From positions 62,001 through 126,000 of the forward strand of contig NZ_JBIRXP010000007.1 of NCBI RefSeq assembly GCF_044389085.1: a DNA stretch of 64,000 nucleotides, given 5' to 3'. Positions within the stretch are counted from its first letter, which is position 1, and each line of letters opens with the position of its first letter. Positions 8,554-16,831 of the stretch are shown here, in pieces. The position numbers and the translations under genes were made by a program. The stretch comes from Isoptericola sp044389085. GTDB lineage: Bacteria; Actinomycetota; Actinomycetes; Actinomycetales; Cellulomonadaceae. The notes under the pieces are model-generated. The model had not been told where the DNA came from and searched no databases. It saw only the letters and a program-made list of their open reading frames with translations.

Positions 8554-9798
8554 GGTGATCAGTTCGGTGAGTTTCTCTTGCGGGGTGTAGAACCCGAGGG
8601 TCTGGCGGGGTCGGGTGTTCAGGAGTCGTTGCATCTCGGCGATCTCGTCGTCCGTGACCTGGTTGAAGTTGGTGCCCTTGGGGTGGAAGTCGCGGACCAG
8701 CCCGTTGAGGTTCTCGTTGCTGCCGCGCTGCCATGGCGAGTGCGGGTCGCAGAAGTAGACCGGGCACCCGGTCGCGATGGTGAAGGCCGTGTGGGAGGCC
8801 ATCTCGGTGCCCTGGTCCCAGGTGATCGTGCGTAACAGCTCGCTGGGTAGCTGGGCGATCATGGCCTGCATCACCTCGATCACTGTCCGGCTGTCGCGCA
8901 GGCCGGGCAGTCGGCCGATCAGGGCGTAACGGGTGGAGCGTTCCACGAGGGTGACGATCCCGGAGCTGTTCGGCCCGACCACGAGGTCACCTTCCCAATG
9001 CCCCGGCACGGCCCGGTCGGTGACCTCGGCGGGACGGTCTGCCAGGCGGGCGCCGTCCAGCCACGGTCGCGAGGGCCGGCGCGGGAGCTTGGACTGCGGC
9101 CTGCGGGACTGGCGCCCCGAGCGCAGGGCCTTGGTGACGGTCAGCTCGTGCCGCAATGCGCCCCTGCCCTGCACGTACAGGGCCTGGTAGATCGTCTCGT
9201 GCGACACATGCTTCTCCGGCTCGGTGGGGAACTCCAGACGCAGCCGCCGCGCGACCTGCTGCGGCGAATGCTTGGCGTTCAACCTTTCCACGACCTGCGT
9301 CCGCAGCCACGGGTCGGCGAGCTTGCCCGGCCGCCGACGAGGCCGGGCAGCCCGCGCCCGGTAGTGCGCCACCTCAGCGTCGTACTTCGCCTGGCCCCAG
9401 TAGACGACCTGGTGGGAGGCGATCTCCCGCGAGACCGTCGACGGAGCCACCCCGATCTCGGCCGCGATCCGGCGCATCGACATCGGCTCGGGCAACGACA
9501 ACGCCGCCTGGATGAACGAGCGATCCGCGAGCGTCAACCGCCGATACGACCCGCTCACCGACACGTGGTCACGATCCTCACCCACGGCGCCCATGGCCCC
9601 CACGGTGCCCTCGACCCCGACGGCTACAGCACCACCATGTTGGCCCCCCACGACGAGAGTCATGCCCGCGAGCCTCGCCCACTTCTGCACCGTTCCCATC
9701 ACGACACCCAGCTCACGCACGAGCTGGATCGCAGACTCCCCACGAATCAGACCGTGCAAGGCGGTCTGACACACCGGCCACGGCAACTTCCTCGGCAC
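8533..9798 (-). CDS. IS30-family transposase
   Basis: The 421-residue transposase has an N-terminal helix-turn-helix (residues about 1-50), a second one reading MRRIAAEIGVAPSTVSREI, and a C-terminal DDE integrase core. The catalytic residues appear in GHWEGDLVVG (Asp), ITWDQGTEM (Asp) and SPWQRGSNENLNG (Glu). This order and spacing is that of the IS30 family. It starts at a GTG with GGAGG upstream. A Gly/Val-rich linker (about 46-85) between the two N-terminal domains is unusual and low in complexity. It acts on the 47-48 bp terminal repeats that flank it. Confidence 0.95.
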   Translation of the reverse strand: MPRKLPWPVCQTALHGLIRGESAIQLVRELGVVMGTVQKWARLAGMTLVVGGQHGGAVAVGVEGTVGAMGAVGEDRDHVSVSGSYRRLTLADRSFIQAALSLPEPMSMRRIAAEIGVAPSTVSREIASHQVVYWGQAKYDAEVAHYRARAARPRRRPGKLADPWLRTQVVERLNAKHSPQQVARRLRLEFPTEPEKHVSHETIYQALYVQGRGALRHELTVTKALRSGRQSRRPQSKLPRRPSRPWLDGARLADRPAEVTDRAVPGHWEGDLVVGPNSSGIVTLVERSTRYALIGRLPGLRDSRTVIEVMQAMIAQLPSELLRTITWDQGTEMASHTAFTIATGCPVYFCDPHSPWQRGSNENLNGLVRDFHPKGTNFNQVTDDEIAEMQRLLNTRPRQTLGFYTPQEKLTELITGVALVL

Positions 9799-9818
9799 AA
9801 CAACCTCCAGCAGGTAAA

Positions 9819-9866
9819 GGTGTTGCGCTGGCTCTCTGAAGCCGCCTGCCCGGAACCGTCACCAGG
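9819..9866. repeat. IS30 right terminal inverted repeat
   Basis: The 48 bp run from GGTGTTGCGC to AACCGTCACCAGG and are the inverted partner of 8507-8553. The repeat lies just upstream of the transposase start and so probably also contains its promoter. Confidence 0.85.
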
Positions 9867-9932
9867 CACGACGTCAGCAGCTCAGGTCGCCTGCCGTGGT
9901 GCTCGGCTGGCGGCCACCGGAGTGACCGGCGC

Positions 9933-10523
9933 TCAGGCGGGGGTGCACGACCCGTAGCCGATCCCGAGCCAGTCGAACCCGACGCTCCACGTGTAGACGA
10001 CGGGCTCGGACGTCCACCCGCCCGGACCCAGTGCCCGCACGGTGACCGTGCCGGTGATGGTGTAGTTGAGGCCGGACGACACTCCCCACGCCACCGCCGT
10101 CGTGCCCGCGGGGACGTCCGTCGTCGCGTTCGCGGGCAGGAGCGGTGCCCCGTCCGACGTCGTCCCCGTCTGCCACGCATCCGGCACCCCGTGCGCGCTC
10201 TCGTCGACGCTCATGACGACCCGGTAGCCGGTGACCTCCAGGCCGTCGTCGCCCGGGGCGAGCTTCAGGAGGTTCGGGGAGTTGTTGTGCCCCTCGCAGG
10301 TCGTCGCCGGGACCGCGACCGTACCCGCCGTCGCACTCACCGCCCCGGCCTCCTGGCTGGCCCACGCCGCGTCGGTGGCCCGCGGCCCGGCACCGCCGAC
10401 GCCGAGCGCGACGCCTCCGGCAACTCCCGCGGCGACGGACAGCGCCAGCCCGCCCGCCAGCAGCGCGCGGCCCGCGGGCCGCCGCCGGACGGCCGCCCGC
10501 ACACGCTCGATCGTGCTCCTCAT
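9933..10523 (-). CDS. Secreted protein with SipW-type signal region
   Basis: The 196-residue protein has a basic N-terminus, one hydrophobic segment (about 20-45, LLAGGLALSVAAGVAGGVALG) and then AAWASQEAGAVSATAG. That segment matches the pattern seen in camelysin/TasA-type precursors after the signal helix (Ala-Trp, two residues, Glu, then Thr-Ala-Gly). The mature part looks like an all-beta domain with two cysteines (TTCEGHNN, YGSCTPA) and a fibronectin-like strand pattern (TSEPVVYTWSVG). It is the last gene of the four-gene operon and overlaps the signal peptidase fusion gene by 4 bp (ATGA). It is probably processed by that peptidase and exported to the cell surface. Confidence 0.75.
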   Translation of the reverse strand: MRSTIERVRAAVRRRPAGRALLAGGLALSVAAGVAGGVALGVGGAGPRATDAAWASQEAGAVSATAGTVAVPATTCEGHNNSPNLLKLAPGDDGLEVTGYRVVMSVDESAHGVPDAWQTGTTSDGAPLLPANATTDVPAGTTAVAWGVSSGLNYTITGTVTVRALGPGGWTSEPVVYTWSVGFDWLGIGYGSCTPA

Positions 10524-11956
10524 GACTCGCTCCCCGACTCCGGTCCGATCTTCTCCGTCGCGCGCCGGCCGGCGCGCAGCGCGGCCCCGACCAGCACCGC
10601 CATCAAGGCGAGCGCCAGCCACGGAGCCAGGTCCGCGCCGGTGCGGGGCAGCGCGCCCGGCACGCCCGCGGCCCAGCCCGGCACGTCCGCGGCCCAGCCC
10701 GGCCCACCGGTCGCGGACACCTCCCCGGCGCCGGCCCCGGCGGGGGCCGAGCCCTCGCCGCCTCCGGCTCCGACGCCCGTGCCGCCGGACCCCGTGCCAC
10801 CGGACCCCGAGGCACCCGACACGTCGCCCGGCTCGTCGCCCGGTCCGCCCCCCGGCCCGCCGCCGGGCGTGACGGCGACGCTCTCGCCGCTCCCGGCCGC
10901 CCGGAGCGTCAGCGTCCCCGCCAGGGCCTGGGCGCTCTCGGGCGCGTCGGCCGGCAGGGTCACGCGCACCCGCAGCCAGCGCTCGTCGCGGGCGTCCTGC
11001 CCGCCGAGGTCGACCACGTCCCCGGGCGCGACCGCGGTGGGCGCGACGAGGGTCCGCGCCCCCGGGGCGCACCCGCTCCCGCTCCAGCGCTCCGGGCAGG
11101 ACTCGACCGCGACCCGGACGTGGGCGGCCAGCGCGCCGTCGACCCGCAGGGTGCGCGCGACGGTGCCGTCGCCGGCGTCCGCTGCGACGCCCACCGCCCA
11201 GTCGGTGGAGTCCCCGGGGGACAGCCGGTCGGCGCCGTCGCCTGCGACGGACGTGAGCCGTAGGTACTGCCCCTGGACCACGTGCTCGTCGCCGGTGTTC
11301 GCCCCCGCGGGGGTGGGCGTCGCCACGACGCCCGCGAGCGCCAGCGGCACCACGAGGGCGAGGACGCCCGCGCCCTGGGCGGACGTCGCGTGGATGGTCT
11401 CCGGCCGGGTCACCGGCGAGGTGCCCGTGCCCGTGGCCGCGGCCCGGGAGGGCCGCCGCGGCCACAGGCCCCAGACGACCAGCGCGGCGGCGGCGGCGCC
11501 AACGGGCGCGAGCACCCGCGGGTCGCCGAGCCGCGCGACCAGGCCGGCGACCCCCGGGACGGAGGCCACGACGCGTCCGGCCTCGGTGACGCGGTAGGTC
11601 TCGGCGTCGACCTGGGCGTTCGCGTCGCCCTGGAGGGTCAGGGTGCGGGCGGCAGGGTCACCGTCGGCCGCGGCGACCTCGACGACGCGGTGGGTGACGG
11701 GCATGCGCCCGCCGTCGCGCTCCACGGTCACCACGTCGCCGGGGCGCAGGTCGGCCGCCGTGACGGTCCGCACCAGCGCGGCGGACCCTGCGGGGATGGT
11801 CGGCGACATCGACCCCGAGCTGAAGAGGACCACCTGGAAGCCGAGCCCGGCGCCGAGCGCGGCGAGCACCACGCACAGCAGGCCGAGGGCCGCGGCCGGC
11901 CACAGCAGGATCTCGCCGGCGACCGCCAGGGGGCGGGGGCGTCGTCTCGTCGTCAT
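10520..11956 (-). CDS. sipW: SipW-like signal peptidase I fused to an LPXTG-anchored domain
   Basis: The 478-residue protein begins as an ER/archaeal-type (SipW) signal peptidase: a transmembrane helix (15-45), catalytic Ser about 49 in SSGSMSPTIPAGS, His about 89 in MPVTHRVVEV and a GD-V strand pattern. A second helix ends near 170 (VVWGLWPRRP). The frame then continues through another hydrophobic helix ending in TPAGANTG, a beta-rich domain with two cysteines, a Gly/Ala linker and a wall-sorting tail: LPRTG at about 436-440, a hydrophobic helix and a basic end. Ordinary SipW is about 190 residues, so the C-terminal half is an added surface protein. It sits between genes for its probable substrates. 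Confidence 0.85.
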   Translation of the reverse strand: MTTRRRPRPLAVAGEILLWPAAALGLLCVVLAALGAGLGFQVVLFSSGSMSPTIPAGSAALVRTVTAADLRPGDVVTVERDGGRMPVTHRVVEVAAADGDPAARTLTLQGDANAQVDAETYRVTEAGRVVASVPGVAGLVARLGDPRVLAPVGAAAAALVVWGLWPRRPSRAAATGTGTSPVTRPETIHATSAQGAGVLALVVPLALAGVVATPTPAGANTGDEHVVQGQYLRLTSVAGDGADRLSPGDSTDWAVGVAADAGDGTVARTLRVDGALAAHVRVAVESCPERWSGSGCAPGARTLVAPTAVAPGDVVDLGGQDARDERWLRVRVTLPADAPESAQALAGTLTLRAAGSGESVAVTPGGGPGGGPGDEPGDVSGASGSGGTGSGGTGVGAGGGEGSAPAGAGAGEVSATGGPGWAADVPGWAAGVPGALPRTGADLAPWLALALMAVLVGAALRAGRRATEKIGPESGSES

Positions 11957-11975
11957 CGGGGGGTCTCCGTCCGGG

Positions 11976-12677
11976 TCAGCCGGTCTGGGTGACGGTGAGG
12001 GTGAGCCCGAGGCTCGTGGAGGTGCCCTGCACCTCGGTGCCGGTGTCCCCGTCGCCCGGCGCGGCGACGCGGACGTCGAGGCAGAGGCCGGCGGCATCCT
12101 GCGCGTCCGCCGCGACGGGCACGGTGGCGCCGCCGGGCGCCCCGGCGGTCACGGGCACGTAGGTCGACGGCCCCCCGGCGAGGTAGGTGGCGCCGCTGGT
12201 GAAGTCGGCGGCGCCGCAGTCCGCCGTCGACGACTCGCGGGCGACGACGCGGTACTCCAGGGCGCCCGCGAGGGCGCCGTCGGCGGCGACACCGGTCAGG
12301 GCCACGTCGCCGCCGCGGGTGCTGCCCGCGGCCGTGCGCACGTTGAGCCGGCCGAAGCGGGAGTCGCCGGGAGCCGGGGTGTCGTACGTGCCGCCAGGGG
12401 CGAGCCCGGTGAGGTCGGCGGCGAGGACCGCCGCCGACCCGGGCGCGTGGTGCGCCCACTCGCCGCCGACGCCCTGTGACTGCGTGTCGAAGGAGCCGGC
12501 GGTGAAGGTGGCGGACGCCGTCTCGGTATCCTGCCAGGCGGCGACGGTCCACACGCTGCCGACACCGAGCACGAGCCCGCCCGCCAGGATGCCGAGCACC
12601 CTGGTGGGACGGACGGGGCGCACGGCGCGACGTCGGACGGGGTCCGTCCGCGCGCCGTCGGGTCGGTGGGTCGTCAT
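11976..12677 (-). CDS. SipW-dependent (camelysin/TasA-like) exported protein
   Basis: The 233-residue precursor has the alternate signal region of SipW substrates: a basic N-terminus, GILAGGLVLGVGSVWTVAAW, then QDTETASATFTAGSFDTQ. This pattern of Ala-Trp-x-Asp-x-Glu followed by Phe-x-Ala-Gly-Ser-Phe is typical of proteins processed by a neighbouring SipW. The mature part is Gly/Ala-rich and probably beta-sandwich, with two cysteines (ADCGAADF, AGLCLDVR). Family members form biofilm fibres in Bacillus; the role in actinobacteria is not established. It starts 4 bp after the stop of the next upstream gene and ends 19 bp before the signal peptidase start, so it is translated from the same message. 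Confidence 0.85.
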   Translation of the reverse strand: MTTHRPDGARTDPVRRRAVRPVRPTRVLGILAGGLVLGVGSVWTVAAWQDTETASATFTAGSFDTQSQGVGGEWAHHAPGSAAVLAADLTGLAPGGTYDTPAPGDSRFGRLNVRTAAGSTRGGDVALTGVAADGALAGALEYRVVARESSTADCGAADFTSGATYLAGGPSTYVPVTAGAPGGATVPVAADAQDAAGLCLDVRVAAPGDGDTGTEVQGTSTSLGLTLTVTQTG

Positions 12678-12681
12678 CGGG

Positions 12682-13296
12682 TCAGAGCGAGGTCGTCGAC
12701 TCGCCGGTCAGGGTCCACAGCACGGTCGCCGTCTCGCCCTGCGCCAGGTCCTCGTCGGCTGTCACGGTGACCTTGAGGTACACGACGTCGGAGAGCGCGT
12801 CGAGCGTGAACAGGTCGTGCGACCCCGTGGCCTGCACCGACTCCGAGGACACGAGCGTGCCCTGCGCGGTGGAGCCATCGATGTCGTCGACCTGCTGGAC
12901 CGTGTAGGTGAGGTTGTCCGCCGCGGCCCCCGAGGCCTCGACGACGCCGGTGACATCGGCGCCGTAGGTGGACGCCGGGTCGAGGCGCACCGCGTAGACC
13001 GCAGTCGCGGAGTCCGTCGGGGACAGGTTCTGCGCCAGGTCACCGAAGGAGATGGTCAGGGCCTCGGCGGACGTGTCGTGGTCGGCGAAGTCGGCGCCGT
13101 CGGCACTGCTCTGCAGGCCGAAGGACCCGGCGGCGAAGTCACCGGTTGCCACCTCGGTGTCGGTCCAGGCGGCCATCGTGACGACGGCGCCGATCCCGAG
13201 CACCAGGCCTCCGGCCCCGAGCGCGAGGAGCTTGCGGCGTCGGCGCGCGGGCTCTGCGGCCTGTGCGGTGGTGGGGGCGAGGTTCTGGTCGTCCAT
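12682..13296 (-). CDS. SipW-dependent (camelysin/TasA-like) exported protein, first gene of operon
   Basis: The 204-residue precursor has a charged N-terminus ending in RRRRK, a hydrophobic segment LLALGAGGLVLGIGAVVTMAAW, and TDTEVATGDFAAGSFGLQ, the SipW-substrate motif. The mature domain is acidic, lacks cysteine and has repeated Thr/Ser-rich beta strands, such as NLTYTVQQVDD and VVYLKVTVTADEDLAQG. It is similar in layout to the protein at 11976-12677, so the two are probably diverged paralogues. An AGGAGA ribosome site precedes the ATG at 13296. As first gene of the operon and divergent from a two-component system 175 bp away, it may be the main fibre or surface subunit. Confidence 0.85.
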   Translation of the reverse strand: MDDQNLAPTTAQAAEPARRRRKLLALGAGGLVLGIGAVVTMAAWTDTEVATGDFAAGSFGLQSSADGADFADHDTSAEALTISFGDLAQNLSPTDSATAVYAVRLDPASTYGADVTGVVEASGAAADNLTYTVQQVDDIDGSTAQGTLVSSESVQATGSHDLFTLDALSDVVYLKVTVTADEDLAQGETATVLWTLTGESTTSL

Positions 13297-13471
13297 CGGT
13301 CTCTCCTGTCGCTGCCGGCAGGTGCCGGTCGGGTGGCTGACGGGACCATCCGACCGCCGGGCACGGTGTCCGACCGGCGGATCTGCGTGGAAACACGTAC
13401 GGTTTTGCGTGCTGGCGCGGCGCCTGCGCCGCCCAGGGGCCAGGCACGGGGACGACGACGGCGGAGGACGC

Positions 13472-14140
13472 GTGGGCGCAGATCGCACGGTCCGGGTGAG
13501 CGTCGTCGAGGACGAGGCCCTGATGCGGGCGATGCTCGAGCGCACCGTCGCGGAGGCACCCGGCCTGCGCCTCGTGCACGCGCTGGACAGCGTGGCGGCG
13601 GCTCGCCTGACGATCCTGCCCGGCAGCGCGGACGTGGCGGTCCTGGACGTGAACCTGGAGGACGGTAACGGCATCGCGCTCGGCCTGCAGCTGCAGCGTG
13701 CGGACCCCGGCCTCGCGGTGATGCTGCTTTCGAGCCACGACGTCATGGGCCTGTTCACGGCGGTGCAGAAGGAGACGACCCGCCCGTGGAGCTACCTGTC
13801 CAAACGGTCGTCCTTCACGCGCGACGTGCTGGTCGGTGCCATCGCCGCGGCCGCGGCCGGCCAGGTGGTGATCGATCCGGAGCTGGTGCGGCGCTCGGAG
13901 CCCCGAGCCGGCAGCGAGGTCGCCGACCTGACCCGCGCGCAGCTCCAGGTGCTGCGCCTGGTGGCTGAGGGTCTGTCGAACGACGGGGTGTCCGAGCAGC
14001 TCTCGATCTCGCCCCGGTCGGTGGAGAGCCATCTCCTCACGATCTACCGGCGTCTCGGCCTGGAGGGCGCGGACGGCAACCGCCGGGTCAGTGCCGTGCT
14101 GGCGTTCCTGGAGCAGACGGGGCGCACGTGGCGGCGCTGA
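13472..14140 (+). CDS. LuxR-type response regulator of the SipW locus
   Basis: A 222-residue response regulator with acidic residues in VVEDEALMR, the phosphoacceptor Asp at about 59 in VAVLDVNLEDG, and a LuxR helix-turn-helix near 150-215 (LTRAQLQVLRLVAEGLSNDGVSEQLSI, then VESHLLTIYRRL). The switch Lys is in YLSKRSS. The GTG at 13472 is preceded by GGAGG at five bases and gives a normal N-terminus. The gene overlaps the following sensor kinase gene by 13 bp. Because it is divergent from the camelysin/SipW operon with only 175 bp between, it is the obvious candidate regulator of that operon (inference). Confidence 0.92.
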   Translation: MGADRTVRVSVVEDEALMRAMLERTVAEAPGLRLVHALDSVAAARLTILPGSADVAVLDVNLEDGNGIALGLQLQRADPGLAVMLLSSHDVMGLFTAVQKETTRPWSYLSKRSSFTRDVLVGAIAAAAAGQVVIDPELVRRSEPRAGSEVADLTRAQLQVLRLVAEGLSNDGVSEQLSISPRSVESHLLTIYRRLGLEGADGNRRVSAVLAFLEQTGRTWRR

Positions 14141-15324
14141 CCCTCTCGCCGGCCTGGCAGACCGCACGCCGCCGGCGACGCGAGCGGACCGCCGTCGCCG
14201 TCGCCGTCCTCAACGTCGTGGTGTTCACGGTGCTCGTGACGGAGCAGGCCGTGGAGTGGGACGGCGACGCAGACGCCGCTGACCTGGCATGGTGGGTCGG
14301 CGGCGTGACCCTGGTGATCGGCCTCGTCCTCGTCGGGCTGATCGTCGCCGTGAACCGCTGGGTGCGCCCGTGGCCGGCGCGCCTCGCGGTGGCCGCGGCG
14401 CTCGCGGCGGGGCAGGCCCTGGTCCGGCTACTCATCCTCGTGCCGATCATGTCGGCGCCGGACGCGGTCAGCCCCGGCGGGTTCGCCGCCTGGGTGACGG
14501 GGATGCTGGGCTACTCGGGCGCGCTCGGCGCCGGGCTGCTCGTCGCGTGGTTCCTGCAGCGTGAGGACGACGAGCGCGAGCGACGCCTGGCGCAGGAGGC
14601 CCGGGCCGCGGCCACCGTACGGGAGCTCGAGGCGGAGGAGCTGCGCGTGCGGCGCAGCGTGGCCGACCGGTTGCACGGCACCGTCCAGCAGCGGCTGGTG
14701 GTGATCTCCGGGGGCCTGGACGCGCTGGCGGCCGAGCTGGACGAGCCCGCCCGCTCGCGCTGGCGAGAGACCCTCCGGGGGTGGGCGGAGGACCTCGACG
14801 AGCTGCGCGAGGAGGACATACGCGTGCTCAGCCACAGCCTGTTCCCGTCGGGGGCCGACCTCGGCACGTTCGACGCGGTCCGGACGCTGCTGGGCCGCCT
14901 GCCCGTGAGCGTCGCGACCTCGCTGACCCTGGGCCCGACCCTGCAGCGTCTCGTGGACGCCCACCGGGCGCCCCTTCCCGTCCCCGAGCGGCTGGTCGTC
15001 GTCTACGTGATCGAGGAGGCGGTGACCAACGCGCTCCGGCACGGCGGCGCGACGGCGGTCACGGTGCGCGCGGAGGTCCGCCCCGACGCGGCGCCCGACG
15101 GGCGCCGCGTGCTCGACGTCGTCGTGGACGACGACGGCAGCGGGCCCGATTCCGCCGACCCCGCGCTGTCCGGGCTGGCACGTCACCGCGCACGCGCCGA
15201 GTCCCGTGGCGGCGCGCTCACGCTCGGCGTCAACGACGACGGCGGCGGCCGGCTCCACCTGGTCCTCCCGTTCGAGCCCGGCACGGCTCCCGGCACCGCA
15301 GGCTCCGTCGACGACGAGCCCTAG
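14128..15324 (+). CDS. Sensor histidine kinase of the SipW locus
   Basis: A 398-residue membrane kinase with about four transmembrane helices in residues 20-140 and short loops, then a coiled coil. The phosphoacceptor region reads DRLHGTVQQRLVVISGG (His about 183), a LiaS/DesK-like variant of the HisKA_3 box. The ATP-binding domain has the N-box in VIEEAVTNALRHG and the G-box region DDDGSGPD. It starts at a GTG inside the response-regulator gene, so the two are translationally coupled. The lack of a large external domain suggests envelope-stress or membrane sensing. Control of the adjacent secretion operon is likely but unproven. Confidence 0.9.
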   Translation: MAALTLSPAWQTARRRRRERTAVAVAVLNVVVFTVLVTEQAVEWDGDADAADLAWWVGGVTLVIGLVLVGLIVAVNRWVRPWPARLAVAAALAAGQALVRLLILVPIMSAPDAVSPGGFAAWVTGMLGYSGALGAGLLVAWFLQREDDERERRLAQEARAAATVRELEAEELRVRRSVADRLHGTVQQRLVVISGGLDALAAELDEPARSRWRETLRGWAEDLDELREEDIRVLSHSLFPSGADLGTFDAVRTLLGRLPVSVATSLTLGPTLQRLVDAHRAPLPVPERLVVVYVIEEAVTNALRHGGATAVTVRAEVRPDAAPDGRRVLDVVVDDDGSGPDSADPALSGLARHRARAESRGGALTLGVNDDGGGRLHLVLPFEPGTAPGTAGSVDDEP

Positions 15325-15352
15325 TCGGGCACACCCGCCTTGTCGACGTTCC

Positions 15353-16792
15353 GTGCCGCCCCTGCCGTCCTACGCTGGCACAGCCCGCACACCGGCTGCC
15401 GAGGAGCTGAGTCCCGCGTCTACCGAACCGCGCCCTGCGACGGACGCCCTCCCGCCCGCCCCTCCGGAGGGACAGCTCCACCGGAGCCTGTCGCTGCGGC
15501 ACCTCGTCGTCTACGGCCTGCTGTTCATCGGCCCGACCGCGCCGATGGGCACCTTCGGCGTGCTGGACGCGCGCAGCAACGGCGCGGTCGCCCTCGTGTT
15601 CGTCGTCGCGACCGTGGCGATGGCGTTCACGGCCTGGTCGTACGCCCGCATGTCCGTCGCGGTCCCGAAGGCGGGGTCGGTCTCGGCCTACGCGACCGCG
15701 GGGCTGGGTCGGCGGCCGGGCTTCATGGCCGGGTGGATGATCGGCCTGGACTACCTGTTCATCCCGAGCCTGGCCGCGCTGTTCTGCGGGATCGCCAGCC
15801 ACGCCCTGTTCCCCACGGTGCCGGTCTGGGCGTTCACCGGCGCCGCCGTGCTCCTCATCACCGGCCTGAACCTCGGCGGGGTCAGGCTCGCCGCCACCGT
15901 GGGGTTCGTCGCCCTGGTCGTGGAGATCGTGGTGCTCGCCGCCTTCTGCGTCGGCGCGGTCGTCGTCCTGGTGCAGGAGGGGCCGGCCCGGCCGTGGTTG
16001 TCCCCGCTGACCGGGCTCGACGGGTTCACGCTCGCCGGGACGCTCGGGGCGGTCTCGGTGGCGGCTCTGGCCTTCCTGGGGTTCGACGCGATCGCCACGT
16101 TCGCCGAGGAGAGCACCGGCTCCCCGCGGCAGATCGGCCGGGCCCTGATCTTCTGCCTCGTCCTCGCCGGGGCCCTCTTCGTGCTCCAGACCTACCTGGG
16201 CGCGCTCCTCACGACGGCGACGCCCCAGGAGCTGGCCGCGAACCCCGAGGAGCAGGGCACGATCTTCTACACGACGATCAGCGAGGAGATGGGGGCGTGG
16301 CTCGGCACGACGGTCACGACGGCGCGCGCGCTCGGTCCCGTCCTCTCCGCGCTCGTCGCGCAGGCCGCGGTGAGCCGCCTCATGTACGGGATGGCACGCG
16401 ACGGACAGCTGCCCGCACGACTCGGGTCCGTGAGCCGCCGGACCGGCGTGCCCCGCCTGGCGACCCTCGTCTCGGCGGTCGCGACGCTCCTCATCGCCGT
16501 GGCGGCGGCGATCCGGCCCGACGGCCTCGACCTGCTGTCCTCGATGGTCACGGTCGGCGCCCTGACCGCATTCGTCGTCCTGCACGTCGCGGTGGTCGGC
16601 TACTACGTGGTCGGCAAGCGCACCGACCGCCGCGTCCTGCACACGGTCGTCCCCGTCGTCGGCCTGGCGATCGTCGTCACCGTGCTCGTCCTGGCCAGTC
16701 ATCTCGCCCTGGAGGTGGCGGCCGTGTGGCTCGTCCTGGGCCTGGTCATCATGGTGGTGCGCGGCCGGCGTCGACCGACAACCGGCGATTGA
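15353..16792 (+). CDS. APC-family amino acid/polyamine permease
   Basis: The roughly 479-residue protein has about 12 transmembrane helices. The first carries IGPTAPMGTFGVLD and the second ends VPKAGSVSAYA, typical APC substrate-site regions. The motif FLGFDAIATFAEES in helix 6 resembles the PuuP/putrescine-importer branch. A cytoplasmic N-terminal tail of about 45 residues is Pro/Ser/Thr-rich. No good start signal is visible: I used the GTG at 15353, the first after the preceding gene's stop, but the first ATG is within helix 1. It probably imports an amino acid or polyamine by proton symport. It is convergent with the secreted amidase gene. Confidence 0.82.
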   Translation: MPPLPSYAGTARTPAAEELSPASTEPRPATDALPPAPPEGQLHRSLSLRHLVVYGLLFIGPTAPMGTFGVLDARSNGAVALVFVVATVAMAFTAWSYARMSVAVPKAGSVSAYATAGLGRRPGFMAGWMIGLDYLFIPSLAALFCGIASHALFPTVPVWAFTGAAVLLITGLNLGGVRLAATVGFVALVVEIVVLAAFCVGAVVVLVQEGPARPWLSPLTGLDGFTLAGTLGAVSVAALAFLGFDAIATFAEESTGSPRQIGRALIFCLVLAGALFVLQTYLGALLTTATPQELAANPEEQGTIFYTTISEEMGAWLGTTVTTARALGPVLSALVAQAAVSRLMYGMARDGQLPARLGSVSRRTGVPRLATLVSAVATLLIAVAAAIRPDGLDLLSSMVTVGALTAFVVLHVAVVGYYVVGKRTDRRVLHTVVPVVGLAIVVTVLVLASHLALEVAAVWLVLGLVIMVVRGRRRPTTGD

Positions 16793-16831
16793 GCTCCTCC
16801 GCAGTTGAGCGACGGCCGACGCGCGACGCCC

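Larger units (their letters stand above)
8507..9866 (-). mobile_element. IS30-family insertion sequence, about 1360 bp
   Basis: A transposase gene fills the element, bounded by imperfect inverted repeats of 47 and 48 bp that begin CCTGGTGACGGTT at the left and end with the complement AACCGTCACCAGG at the right. The flanking bases (GTA to the left, CAC to the right) do not form a direct repeat, so the target duplication has decayed or the ends are shifted by a base or two. The element sits between two intact genes. Both the transposase frame and the termini look intact, so it may be active. Confidence 0.88.

Noticed and set aside
9867..9932. Target duplication beside the IS30 element
   Set aside because: The bases next to the two ends (GTA and CAC) do not match, and no short direct repeat lies at the boundary.
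13052..14140. Response regulator with a 361-residue start
   Set aside because: The upstream codons overlap the divergent camelysin-like gene. The GTG at 13472 with GGAGG gives the normal receiver domain.
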